From Edaphosphingomonas laterariae (GTDB lineage Bacteria; Pseudomonadota; Alphaproteobacteria; Sphingomonadales; Sphingomonadaceae), in assembly GCF_900188165.1 (NCBI RefSeq), contig NZ_FZOS01000001.1:471324-535323 (forward strand): DNA of 64,000 nucleotides. The letters run 5' to 3'. Made by a program: the position numbers and the translations under genes. Below, piece after piece: positions 47,309-56,404 of this stretch. The notes beneath the pieces were generated by a model. It was not told the DNA's origin. It saw only the letters and a program-made list of their open reading frames with translations, and searched no databases. Position 1 is the first letter of the stretch. Every line of letters starts with the position of its first letter.

Positions 47309-48163
47309 GTGGGCAACAGCAGAATTAGCGCGACGTTGGGGGCGATCGTCGCCAGCACCATTCTGGCCGCCTGCGCCCATTCGGCGCCTGCGGAAAACCA
47401 GCCGGCGCCGGCCATGGCGGCGAATCCGGGCACGGTCGACAAGATGAAGCTGCCGCCGGGCTATCTGCCGCGCACCGCCATGCCCGACAGCCTGGCCTTG
47501 CTGCCCCCGCCGCCCGCACCGGATTCGGCTGCAATGAAGCGCGACGAAGAAGCGCGCGACGCGGCGGTGAAATTGCGCGGCACGGCCCGCTACACGCAGG
47601 CCGCCACCGACGCGGTGATCGGCTTCCCCCAGATCCCCAATGATTTTTCCTGTGCGATGGGCATCGCCATCACGCCGGATACGACGCCCAAGCTCTATGC
47701 CATGATGGCCAAGATGACGATCGACGTCGGCCTTTCGACCTATGGCGCCAAGAACAAATATATGCGGGTGCGCCCCTTCGTCGCCCATAATGGCGCGACC
47801 TGCTACGCCAAGGACGAACAGTTGCTCCGCAAGGATGGTTCCTATCCGTCGGGCCACAGCGCGCTCGGCTGGGGATGGGCGCTGGTGCTGGGCGAGGTCA
47901 ACCCGGAGCGCGCCAACGCCATCTACCAGCGCGGCCGCGAATTCGGCCAAAGCCGCCTGATCTGCGACGCGCACTGGCAGAGCGACATCGATGCCGGCCG
48001 CGTGATCGGATCGGCGGCGGTTTCGCGCCTGCATGCCGACCCGGCCTTCCTTGCCGATCTGCAGGCCGCCAAGGCCGAGGTGGAAGCCGCCAAGGCCAAG
48101 GGCAGCACCCCCACCGTCGACTGCGCGGCGGAGGCTGCGGCGCTCGCAACCGTGGCGCAATAA
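47309..48163 (+). CDS. phoN: Class A (PAP2) acid phosphatase lipoprotein
   Basis: 284 residues from a GTG at 47309 preceded by GGGAGTAGG. Lipobox LAAC near residue 22. The three PAP2 motifs are present: KNKYMRVRP, PSGHSALGWG and SRLICDAHWQSDIDAGR with the nucleophilic His. The C-terminal tail (AAKAEVEAAKAKG) is helical. It would dephosphorylate broad substrates outside the cytoplasm. Downstream of tetR on the same strand by 99 bp. Confidence 0.88.
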   Translation: MGNSRISATLGAIVASTILAACAHSAPAENQPAPAMAANPGTVDKMKLPPGYLPRTAMPDSLALLPPPPAPDSAAMKRDEEARDAAVKLRGTARYTQAATDAVIGFPQIPNDFSCAMGIAITPDTTPKLYAMMAKMTIDVGLSTYGAKNKYMRVRPFVAHNGATCYAKDEQLLRKDGSYPSGHSALGWGWALVLGEVNPERANAIYQRGREFGQSRLICDAHWQSDIDAGRVIGSAAVSRLHADPAFLADLQAAKAEVEAAKAKGSTPTVDCAAEAAALATVAQ

Positions 48164-48179
48164 GCCGCGCGATCATCAA

Positions 48180-48212
48180 GCCGGCATCGTCCTGAATGGA
48201 GACGATGCCGGC
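48180..48212. terminator. Strong hairpin after acid phosphatase gene
   Basis: Perfect 12-bp stem GCCGGCATCGTC / GACGATGCCGGC around a 9-nt loop, 17 bp past the stop. No T-tract follows, so termination may need Rho or the hairpin may protect the mRNA. Confidence 0.6.
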
Positions 48213-48567
48213 CGTGCGCCCGGTGCGACACCACCGCCCGCACCATCTTTGACGCCCAGAACGGCGCCATTCGTTCCGCCCGTCAAAAATGAAATCAGCC
48301 CCGCTCAAGGGCTTGTCCGGGCACTGTGTCTGGGCCGCACCAGCCGGCGGCAATCTCGCTTCCGCCCCGCTTTTGGCGCGGACAGTTTTCCGCGCTTCGA
48401 TTAGCATCGCCCCACCGATCAAGGCCGGCCGACAACCGCATCGGCGCCCGAAAAGGTCTCGGCGTGTAAGTGGCGCGCGTATCCGGACAACGCAGGCGAC
48501 CAGACCTGCGCGACCACCGGAAAACTCATGGGAGCAGCAATAACCAACGACCTTGTGGGGAGGATTC
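48213..48567. other. Intergenic leader region, no gene seen
   Basis: 355 bp upstream of the TonB-receptor gene with no supportable ORF. It should carry the receptor promoter. No clear palindromic operator was found. Confidence 0.4.
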
Positions 48568-50889
48568 ATGACATCCTATCAAAAGGGTATGGCGCGCCTT
48601 CTGGCGTCGGCCTCGCTTGCCGCCATCGCAACCCCCGTCGTCGCCCAGGAACAGGCGACATCACCCGCCCTGGAAGACATCGTCGTCACCGCGCAGAAAC
48701 GCGAAGAACGCCTGCAGGATACGCCGCTGGCCGTGACCGCGCTGAGCGAAGCGACGATCGAGGCGCGCGACATCACCGATGCCAGCGATCTTTCCGCCGT
48801 GGCGCCAAACCTGATCGCGACGATCACGCCTTCGTCCACCGCCAATGTGGCGCTTTTCATTCGCGGCATCGGCACCGCGGAACCGATCCTGACGATCGAC
48901 GCACCGGTCAGCCTTTATGTCGACGGCGTCGTGCTCGGCCGTTCGACGGGGGCCGTGTTCGATCTGGTCGAGTTGGAGCGGATCGAGGTGCTGCGCGGGC
49001 CGCAGGGCACGCTTTACGGCCGCAACACGACCGGCGGCGCGGTGAACCTGATCGCCAAGAAGCCCGCCGACGAATTCGGCGCGAAAGGCACGATCAGTTA
49101 CGGCAATCTCGATTACAAGCAGGCGCGCGTGACGCTGGATACCGGGCAATGGGGCGATACCGGGCTGCGATCCAAGCTGTCCTATCTCCACAAGGAACGG
49201 GACGGCTATTTCAACGATCTCAACCAGCCCGACGGGAATGATCCGGGCGCCTATAATCTCGACGCCTTCACCATCGCCATCAGCTATGATCATGGCGGCC
49301 CGTTCCGCGCCAATTACACCTTCGACTTCAACGATCGCCATAGCTGGGCGGTGCCGTTCCAGGTGGTCGCGATGCGGCCGGATATCTTCGCCTATCTGAA
49401 CGTATCGCCGCAGCTGGGCGGCAACGCGCCGGTGGTGGCCCGCGAACGGCTGGATGCGCTGCGGCTGGACATGGGGCCGATCCACGACAAGGTGCAGGGC
49501 CACGGATTGTCGATGGAACTCGATCTCGGCGACAATCTGATGCTGAAATCGCTGACCGGGCGCCGCATGTGGGACAACCGGCAGACCAATGGCGATCTGG
49601 ACGGCAATTCCGGCCTTGTCGGCTTCGTCGTCAGCCCCGCCATCCTCGCCCCGCCCAACCCGTTCATCCCGCTGGGCGTGCGGACGGTGAACCTGTTTTC
49701 CGCCAGCAACACGCGGCATCAGGATCAATGGTCGCAGGAATTCAACCTCGTCGGCAATTTCGACAGCCTCGATTTCGTGTTCGGCGCCTTCTATTTCGAC
49801 GAGGATTCGAGCGAGAATAATCCGCAATTCCTGACGATCGTGCAGCCGCTGGCCAACCCGATCCCGCTGGGGCCGGGCATTTCGACGCCCGGCTTTGGCA
49901 TCAACATCGCCACTGGCCCGAAATATCAGCATGAATCGACATCGAAGGCCTTGTTCGGCCAGGCGACATGGCACGCGACCGACAAGCTGAGCATCACCGG
50001 CGGCCTGCGCTACACCTGGGACAAGAAGCATCTCGATCAGGAAACGACGTTCCGGCGCGATCTGACGCGCAAGTTCAACGAGCCGACATGGTCGGCCAGC
50101 GTCGATTATGAATGGAACGACGACATCATGACCTATGCGCGGGTCGCCACCGGCTATCTGGCCGGCGGCTTCAACGCGCGATCGGCCAATGCCGGCTTCG
50201 ATCCGGAAAAGATCACATCCTACGAAGCGGGCGTGAAATCCGAGCTGTTCGATCGGCGGCTGCGGCTGAACCTCGCGGCCTTCTACGCCAAATATAAGGA
50301 TATCCAGGTGCAGCAGTTCGTCGCCGGATCCGGCGGCGCGACGAGCATCACGGTCAACGCCGGCAAGGCGACTTATCAGGGTATCGAGGCGGAAGCGATG
50401 GCAGTGCCGATCGACGGCCTGACCTTCAACGCCACCATCGGCTATGTCGATCGCGACTATCAGGAGTTCCTGGTCCTCGATCCCGCGACCAACACGATCG
50501 TCGACGAGGCCGACAATGCCAAGTTCGGCTATTCGCCGGCGACGACGATCAATCTGGGCGGCCAATATGAATTGCCGCCGTTCGACTTCGGCACCTTCAC
50601 CGCGCGGCTGGACTACACCTATCGCGGCAAGGTCTATTACCATCCACTGACGCGTTTCGCGCCGTTCAACGACGTAATCTCCGACGATTCCGTCGGCCTG
50701 CTGGACGGGCGACTAACCCTTTCCGACATCGCCATCGGCGGCAGCAAGGCCGCGCTCTCCGTCTGGGGCAAGAACCTGACCAACGCCAATTACCAGAATG
50801 CCGGCATCGATTTCGGCAGCCTCGGCTTTGCCGGGGTCGCCTGGGCCGAAAAGCGCACCTACGGCATGGACCTCAAGTTCGAGTTCTGA
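48568..50889 (+). CDS. TonB-dependent outer-membrane receptor
   Basis: 773 residues from the ATG at 48568 with a GGGGAGG site. Signal peptide to AQEQA, TonB box DIVVTAQKREERLQ, plug motifs FIRGIGTAEP and YVDGVVLGRSTGAVFDLVELERIEVLRGPQGTLYGRNTTGGAVN, a full barrel, and the terminal MDLKFEF. Of the TonB-receptor type common in sphingomonads. The DUF3649/PepSY genes 900 bp downstream hint at iron-siderophore uptake, but substrate is not proven. Confidence 0.92.
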   Translation: MTSYQKGMARLLASASLAAIATPVVAQEQATSPALEDIVVTAQKREERLQDTPLAVTALSEATIEARDITDASDLSAVAPNLIATITPSSTANVALFIRGIGTAEPILTIDAPVSLYVDGVVLGRSTGAVFDLVELERIEVLRGPQGTLYGRNTTGGAVNLIAKKPADEFGAKGTISYGNLDYKQARVTLDTGQWGDTGLRSKLSYLHKERDGYFNDLNQPDGNDPGAYNLDAFTIAISYDHGGPFRANYTFDFNDRHSWAVPFQVVAMRPDIFAYLNVSPQLGGNAPVVARERLDALRLDMGPIHDKVQGHGLSMELDLGDNLMLKSLTGRRMWDNRQTNGDLDGNSGLVGFVVSPAILAPPNPFIPLGVRTVNLFSASNTRHQDQWSQEFNLVGNFDSLDFVFGAFYFDEDSSENNPQFLTIVQPLANPIPLGPGISTPGFGINIATGPKYQHESTSKALFGQATWHATDKLSITGGLRYTWDKKHLDQETTFRRDLTRKFNEPTWSASVDYEWNDDIMTYARVATGYLAGGFNARSANAGFDPEKITSYEAGVKSELFDRRLRLNLAAFYAKYKDIQVQQFVAGSGGATSITVNAGKATYQGIEAEAMAVPIDGLTFNATIGYVDRDYQEFLVLDPATNTIVDEADNAKFGYSPATTINLGGQYELPPFDFGTFTARLDYTYRGKVYYHPLTRFAPFNDVISDDSVGLLDGRLTLSDIAIGGSKAALSVWGKNLTNANYQNAGIDFGSLGFAGVAWAEKRTYGMDLKFEF

Positions 50890-51015
50890 TCGCTTGCCCC
50901 TGCTCCGGCCGCTCATGTCGGGCGGCCGGAGCCCCCTTCCCCCCGATCACCGCAACCATTTGCGGTGCCGCCATGCCGGCTTATGGTGCCATGCGAGCCT
51001 CCCTGGAGTTTCGCG

Positions 51016-51723
51016 ATGCCCGATCTATCTACCTTTCCCATCACCCGCCGCTGGCCGGCCCGGCACCCGGACCGCATTCAGCTTTATTCGCTGCCGACAC
51101 CCAATGGCGTGAAGGTGTCGATCATGCTGGAAGAGATCGGCCTGCCCTATGAAGCGCACCTGATCGACATCGGCGCCAACGAAAGCTGGACGCCCGAATA
51201 TCTGGCGCTGAACCCCAACGGCAAGATCCCGGCGATCATCGATCCGCACGGCCCGAACGACCAGCCGATGGCGCTGTTCGAATCCGGCGCCATCCTGCTC
51301 TATCTCGCGGAAAAGAGCGGCAAGCTGCTGCCCACGGACCCGGCCCGCCGCTACGAAACGATCCAGTGGCTGTTCTTCCAGATGGCCGCGATCGGCCCGA
51401 TGTTCGGGCAGGTCGGTTATTTCCACAAATTCGCGGGACGGGAGATTGCCGACAAGCGACCGCTGGAACGCTATCGCGACGAAGCCAAACGGCTGCTCGG
51501 CGTGCTCGAAGGGCGGCTTGAAGGGCGCCAGTGGATCATGGGTGATGACTATACGATCGCCGATGTCGCCACGATCGGCTGGGTGCGCAATCTGATCGGC
51601 TTTTACGAGGCGGCCGAACTGGTTGACTATGGCCGGTTACGCGCGGTGCCCGCCTGGCTGGAACGCGGCCTCGCCCGGCCTGCCGTCCAGCGCGGGCTGA
51701 CCATTCCGGGCCGGGATTCATAA
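51016..51723 (+). CDS. Glutathione S-transferase (YghU/YfcG-like)
   Basis: 235 residues. Thioredoxin-fold N-terminal domain (IQLYSLPTPNGVKVSIMLEEIGLPYE, NPNGKIPAIIDP, FESGAILLYLAEKSG) and an all-helical C-terminal domain (MAAIGPMFGQVGYFHKFA). TPNG at the active-site loop is typical of the Nu-class YghU/YfcG type with disulfide reductase activity. Stands between the TonB receptor and the PepSY module on the same strand. Confidence 0.86.
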   Translation: MPDLSTFPITRRWPARHPDRIQLYSLPTPNGVKVSIMLEEIGLPYEAHLIDIGANESWTPEYLALNPNGKIPAIIDPHGPNDQPMALFESGAILLYLAEKSGKLLPTDPARRYETIQWLFFQMAAIGPMFGQVGYFHKFAGREIADKRPLERYRDEAKRLLGVLEGRLEGRQWIMGDDYTIADVATIGWVRNLIGFYEAAELVDYGRLRAVPAWLERGLARPAVQRGLTIPGRDS

Positions 51724-51823
51724 GCTCCAGGCCCATCAATTGCTATCGATTTGCATTTGCCCAATTGGCCCGCAGCTGATAGTTGCGAATTGATCGCAAC
51801 AGTAGCGTGGCGGACCGAGGGTG

Positions 51824-52105
51824 ATGACGGGGCGGGCAGTACGAACGCATATGGTGGCGCGGTGCGCGACGGCGTTGGTGGGCGGATATGCCGCCGCTGC
51901 CGGGATCGCGAGCCTGATCGCGCGCCTGCTTCCCGTGCCCCGCGTTGAGGCGACGGCGTGGGGCATGATCCTGTCCTTCCTCATCTACGCCTGTTTCGGC
52001 CTGTGGGCGTTCCACCAGCCCCGACTGAGTGTGGTCGCCGCCGTGATCTGGGGATCGGCCGCGCTTTCAATTGCGGCGCTGTTCCTGCTGGGCGTGCGGG
52101 CATGA
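51824..52105 (+). CDS. DUF3649 small membrane protein
   Basis: 93 residues from the ATG at 51824 (a GTG three bases earlier is also possible; GAGG lies just upstream). Three hydrophobic helices. LVGGYAAAAGIASLIARLLPVPRVEATAW and SFLIYACFGLWAF match the DUF3649 pattern found beside siderophore-uptake genes. Overlaps the next gene by 4 bp (ATGA), so it is translationally coupled. Confidence 0.75.
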   Translation: MTGRAVRTHMVARCATALVGGYAAAAGIASLIARLLPVPRVEATAWGMILSFLIYACFGLWAFHQPRLSVVAAVIWGSAALSIAALFLLGVRA

Positions 52106-53688
52106 AGGGCAATGGCGTGCGCCAATCCATGGCATGGATCCATGGCTGGCTGGGCCTGATCGCCGGGTGGATCCTGTTCGCCATGTTCCTGACCGGCACG
52201 GCCAGCTATTTCCGGCCGGAAATCACGCGCTGGATGCAGCCGGAACTGGCCGCGACGCCGGTATCGCCCGATCGCGCTGCGCAATCGGCCGTCGATCATC
52301 TTCAGGCCATATCGCCCGACGACGAGCTATGGTCCCTCTTCCTGCCGGACGATCGCACCCATGCGACGCGCATCTTCAGCCGGGCGCGCGCCAATCCCGA
52401 TCCGGATGCACCGCCCCCGCCCCGCCGCCCGGAACTGCGGCTGGACCCTGCGACCGGCCAGCCGTTGACGGCACGCGAGACCAAGGGTGGCGAGCATTTC
52501 TATCGCTTCCATTTCCAGCTTCAGATTCCGCATCCCTGGGGCCGGTGGCTTGCGGGCCTGTGTGCGATCTTCATGCTGGGGGCGATCATTTCCGGCGTGA
52601 TCACCCACAAGCGCATCTTCGTCGATTTCTTCATGCTGCGCTGGAACAAGGGGCAACGCAGTTGGCTCGACGCGCATAATGTGTCGGCGGTGCTGGCGCT
52701 GCCCTTCCACGCGATGATCACCTATACCGGGCTGATCACGCTGGTGCTGATGTATATGCCCTGGCCGATCACCGCCAATTATGCCGAGCCCGCGGCGTTC
52801 CACGCCGAGGCATTTGGCGAGGATCCCGAGGTCGAACCGTCGGGCCGCCACGTCCCGCTGGTGCCGATCGCGCCGCTCGTCAGGGCGGCGTCGGCCGAAT
52901 GGCAGGGCGGCCGGGCATCGCGCGTCTTCATCCACAATCCCAACGACGCCACGGCCACCGTCACGATCGTCCGCCATGGCGCCGATACGCTGAACGCGCG
53001 CAGCGCATCGATCACCTATTCGGGCGCGGATGGCCGCCGGCTTTCGGCATCCCCCGCGCAGGGTGCCGGCCTTGCCACAGCCGGCGTGATGCTGGGCCTG
53101 CACGTCGGCTGGTTCGCCGGGCCGGCCTTGCGCTGGACCTATTTTCTGCTGGGGCTGACCGGCACGACGATGGTGGGCACCGGGCTGCTGTTGTGGACGG
53201 CCAAGCGACGCAAGGGCGCCACGCCATTTTTCGGCTTCCGTCTGGTGGAACGGCTCAACATCGGCGCGATCGCCTGCCTGCCCGCCGGCATGGCCGCCTT
53301 CCTGCTCGCCAATCGCCTGATCCCGGCCAACATGGCGGGGCGGGCCGACATGGAAGTGGCGGCGATGTTCTGGACGTGGTTCGGCCTCGCCGCGCTTTCG
53401 TTGCTGCGCCCCGCCCGCCGCGCATGGACGCAATGCCTGACGATCGCCGCCGTCGCATTCGCCGCCGTCCCGCTGGTCAATGCCCTCACCACCGATCGCG
53501 GTCTGCCCGAAAGCCTCGTCACCGGCGACGGCCTGTTCATCGGCTTCGATCTGGCGATGATCGCGATCGCCACCCTGCTCGGCTTCGGCGCGTGGCGCGC
53601 ATCGCGGGTTCCGGCCGTCATCACGCGCAAGCGAACGGCACGCCCGCCCGTCCTCTCGCCAGCGCCGGAGATGGCCGATGCCGCTTGA
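52102..53688 (+). CDS. PepSY-associated TM protein (PiuB-like)
   Basis: 528 residues. Four main membrane spans: about 16-36 after WIHGWLGLIAGW, then near 151-172, 197-222 and 331-370, followed by a C-terminal multi-helix part. Conserved histidines in WIHGWLG, FHFQLQIPHPWGRW and DAHNVSAVLALPFH could bind heme or iron. Relatives are predicted iron-siderophore reductases acting at the inner membrane. Coupled to DUF3649 upstream and overlapping DUF3325 downstream by 11 bp. Confidence 0.85.
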   Translation: MKGNGVRQSMAWIHGWLGLIAGWILFAMFLTGTASYFRPEITRWMQPELAATPVSPDRAAQSAVDHLQAISPDDELWSLFLPDDRTHATRIFSRARANPDPDAPPPPRRPELRLDPATGQPLTARETKGGEHFYRFHFQLQIPHPWGRWLAGLCAIFMLGAIISGVITHKRIFVDFFMLRWNKGQRSWLDAHNVSAVLALPFHAMITYTGLITLVLMYMPWPITANYAEPAAFHAEAFGEDPEVEPSGRHVPLVPIAPLVRAASAEWQGGRASRVFIHNPNDATATVTIVRHGADTLNARSASITYSGADGRRLSASPAQGAGLATAGVMLGLHVGWFAGPALRWTYFLLGLTGTTMVGTGLLLWTAKRRKGATPFFGFRLVERLNIGAIACLPAGMAAFLLANRLIPANMAGRADMEVAAMFWTWFGLAALSLLRPARRAWTQCLTIAAVAFAAVPLVNALTTDRGLPESLVTGDGLFIGFDLAMIAIATLLGFGAWRASRVPAVITRKRTARPPVLSPAPEMADAA

Positions 53689-53995
53689 AGCCGGATTGTT
53701 CGCTTATGCGGCGATGGCCAATCTTGCGCTGGCCAATCCGCGCCACCGCAAGGCCCCGCTGCCGCCGGTGACATTCGACACGCGGGGCGCGCGGGCCATG
53801 GGCATCGCGCTGCTGGCCATATCGATCCTTTTCGCCTTCACCCGCTTCGGCGCCTATCAGGGCGCGGTGGCGTGGATCGGCATGACGAGCATCGCGGGCG
53901 TCGCACTGGTGCTGCTAATGTCGCGCTGGCCACGGCTGGCCCTCGGCCTCTGGCTACCGGCAACGGCCATCGCGGCCTTGTGCCTGATCGGCTGA
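53678..53995 (+). CDS. DUF3325 small membrane protein
   Basis: 105 residues with three hydrophobic helices (residues about 5-20, 39-57 and 64-102). Matches the DUF3325 family that accompanies DUF3649 and PepSY proteins in siderophore clusters. Overlaps the PepSY gene by 11 bp and ends 3 bp before the convergent MocR gene. Confidence 0.75.
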   Translation: MPLEAGLFAYAAMANLALANPRHRKAPLPPVTFDTRGARAMGIALLAISILFAFTRFGAYQGAVAWIGMTSIAGVALVLLMSRWPRLALGLWLPATAIAALCLIG

Positions 53996-53998
53996 GGT

Positions 53999-55396
53999 TC
54001 AGGCCCGCGCCACCCTGTCGCTCAACACCCGGAAGATGCGCGGATCGCCGCATTGGGCAACATTCATCCGCAGGAAGCGGCCGGCCGACTGCGTAAGGCT
54101 GAAGACGTTGCCGGGCGCCAGCAGCACCCCATCCGCCAGCGCCGCGCGCGCCAGTTCGGCGGCATCGACACCATCGGGCAGGCTGCACCACAGGAACATG
54201 CCGGCGCGCGGCTCGATCCAGCGCGATATGCCGATTTCGTCCAGATGTTGCGCCGTCCGCAGCCGTGCCCGCGCCAGCCGTTCGCGCAAGGCCGCGACAT
54301 GCTTGCGATAGCTGCCGTCCTGCAAGGTCCGCACGACGAGTTCGGCCGAGAGACGCGGCGCGCCGAAGGACGTCGCGATCCTGAGATCGACCAGCCGTTC
54401 CATCCAGTCGTGGCGGATGGCGACATAGCCGCAGCGCACCGATGCCGATAGCGCCTTGGAGAAGCTGCCGATCTGGATCACCCGATCAAGCCCGTCGAGC
54501 GCGCCGAGCCGTGGCGCCGGATCCTCCTCGAAATCGGCGAAGATGTCGTCCTCGATGATCGTCAGGTCATGCGCTTCGGCAAGCTTCAGCAGCCGATGCG
54601 CCGTGGCGTGCGACAGGGTGGCGCCCGTCGGGTTGTGAATGCCCGAATTGGTGACGTAGAGCCGGGGGCGATGCGCCTCCAGCGCCGCCGCAAAGGCGTC
54701 CATGTCCGGGCCGTTGGGCGTGAAGGGTATGCCGATGATCCGCGCGCGATGGGCGCGCAGCAGGGCGTGGAAATTGAAGTAGCAGGGATCATCGACCAGC
54801 ACGACATCGTCGGGCTCGATCAGCATCCGGCACAGCAGATCGATCGCCTGCGTGCCGGATTCGGTGATCAATATCTGATCAGGCGAGGCTTCGATGCCGC
54901 GTTCCGCCATGCGCCGCGCCAGCAACTGGCGGAGCGCCGGCAGCCCGAGCGGGGTTCCATAATCGACCAGCGCATTGCCATTGGCGCGCGCCAGCGTGCG
55001 CAGCGAGCGCCGCAGCCCGTCCTCCGGCAGCCAGCTTGGCGGCAGCCAGCCGCATCCCGGCTTGAGCACATCGTCACCGGCTTCCAGCGACTGGCGCGAC
55101 ACCCAGAAAGGATCGATCGCGCGATCGAGCCGGGGACCGACATCGGCCACCGAAAGCGGCGGCGTGTGGCCGGCGACATAAAAGCCCGATCCCCGCCGCG
55201 ACTGGATCACCCCTTCGGCGACAAGTCGGTCATAGACTTCCACGGCGGTCGACTTGGATACCCCGCCGGATTCCGCCAAGGCGCGGATCGACGGCAACTT
55301 GGCCCCCGGCACAAGCCCTCGCGACGCGATTCGCTGGCGCATTTCACCCGCCAGCCGATCGACCAGCGACCCGCCGGCCCGATCGCGATCCGCCAT
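53999..55396 (-). CDS. MocR-family (GntR-aminotransferase fusion) regulator
   Basis: 465 residues. N-terminal GntR winged helix (about 10-75: SLVDRLAGEMRQRIASRGLVPGAKLPSIRALAE) joined to a fold-type I aminotransferase-like domain. The PLP-lysine motif is present (IGSFSKALSASVRCGYVA), as is NSGIHNPTGATLS, so it probably binds PLP. MocR proteins respond to PLP, GABA, taurine or amino acids. Divergent from EamA-PhzF, with a palindrome in between. Confidence 0.9.
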   Translation of the reverse strand: MADRDRAGGSLVDRLAGEMRQRIASRGLVPGAKLPSIRALAESGGVSKSTAVEVYDRLVAEGVIQSRRGSGFYVAGHTPPLSVADVGPRLDRAIDPFWVSRQSLEAGDDVLKPGCGWLPPSWLPEDGLRRSLRTLARANGNALVDYGTPLGLPALRQLLARRMAERGIEASPDQILITESGTQAIDLLCRMLIEPDDVVLVDDPCYFNFHALLRAHRARIIGIPFTPNGPDMDAFAAALEAHRPRLYVTNSGIHNPTGATLSHATAHRLLKLAEAHDLTIIEDDIFADFEEDPAPRLGALDGLDRVIQIGSFSKALSASVRCGYVAIRHDWMERLVDLRIATSFGAPRLSAELVVRTLQDGSYRKHVAALRERLARARLRTAQHLDEIGISRWIEPRAGMFLWCSLPDGVDAAELARAALADGVLLAPGNVFSLTQSAGRFLRMNVAQCGDPRIFRVLSDRVARA

Positions 55397-55416
55397 CCTT
55401 ATTGCTCCATAGACCA

Positions 55417-55438
55417 GTACAGTTCAGGCAAACTGTAC
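55417..55438. promoter_or_regulatory. MocR operator candidate
   Basis: Perfect 8-bp inverted repeat GTACAGTT-CAGGCA-AACTGTAC in the 105-bp spacer between mocR and the EamA gene. Palindromic arms of this size suit a dimeric GntR-type domain. Confidence 0.7.
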
Positions 55439-55501
55439 CGAATTGTCTCTCGCAAAACCATCCACCCAGCGCCAAGCGGGTACGAGATTTTCGTGGATGG
55501 A

Positions 55502-56404
55502 ATGATGGACAGCAAGACAAGCGGCTGGATCAACGGCCTGACGGGCGTGCTGATATTCGGTGGATCCCTGCCGGCGACCCGCGTCGCGATCGCCGATTTC
55601 GACCCGGTTTACCTGACCGCCGCACGCGCCGCGATCGCCGGCATCCTCGCCCTCGCCATGCTGCGCGTGCTGCGCCAGCCGCTGCCCCGGCGTTCGGACA
55701 TCGGCCCGCTGATGATCGTGGCGATCGGCGTGGTCGTCGGCTTTCCATTGCTGTCGGCGCTTGCCCTTGAACGGATGAGCACCGCGCACTCGATCGTCTT
55801 TACCGGCCTGCTGCCGCTCGCCACCGCATCCTTCGCGGTCTTGCGCGGTGGCGAACGGCCCAGTGCGCTCTTCTGGCTGTTCGCCACGCTCGGCAGCCTG
55901 ATCGTCGGCATATTCGCGCTCAGCGGCGGCGCCGGCCTGCCCGGCGCGGGCGATCTGCTGATGTTCGGCGCCATCCTGATCTGCGGCCTCGGCTATGCCG
56001 AAGGCGCCGTGCTGTCGCGCCGGCTGGGCGGGTGGCAGGTGATCTGCTGGGCGCTGGTGCTATCCCTGCCCGTGATGATCGCGCTGCTGGCCGCTCTGCC
56101 GTCGCCATCCTGGGCGGCCGTCAGCGCCCCTGCCTGGGCGGGGCTCGCTTATGTCGCCCTGTTCAGCATGCTGATCGGCTTCTTTTTCTGGTATCGCGGG
56201 CTCGCACTCGGCGGCATCGCCAGCGTCGGCCAGTTGCAGCTCTTCCAGCCGCTGATCGGGCTGGCCGCCGCCGCCGCCGTGCTGCGCGAGCCCATAGGAG
56301 CGTCGATCATCGCCGTCACCGTCGCCATCGCCATCTGCGTGGCCAGCGCCCGCCATTTCGCCAACAGGAGACCCGTTCATGCCCTACCCGTTTCAGCTGA
56401 TTGA
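55502..56404 (+). CDS. EamA-family (DMT) transporter
   Basis: 300 residues from paired ATGs at 55502/55505. Ten predicted membrane helices in two EamA repeats; GSLPATRVAIADFDPVYLTAARAAIAG is a family-type opening and FFFWYRGLALGG a second-repeat mark. Probably an amino-acid or metabolite exporter. It overlaps the phzF-like gene by 26 bp and shares the MocR-flanked promoter. Confidence 0.87.
   Translation: MMDSKTSGWINGLTGVLIFGGSLPATRVAIADFDPVYLTAARAAIAGILALAMLRVLRQPLPRRSDIGPLMIVAIGVVVGFPLLSALALERMSTAHSIVFTGLLPLATASFAVLRGGERPSALFWLFATLGSLIVGIFALSGGAGLPGAGDLLMFGAILICGLGYAEGAVLSRRLGGWQVICWALVLSLPVMIALLAALPSPSWAAVSAPAWAGLAYVALFSMLIGFFFWYRGLALGGIASVGQLQLFQPLIGLAAAAAVLREPIGASIIAVTVAIAICVASARHFANRRPVHALPVSAD

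Noticed and set aside
48661..50643. Minus-strand 660-codon frame opposite the second TonB receptor
   Set aside because: Receptor motifs on the plus strand are unambiguous; the antisense frame has no recognisable domain.
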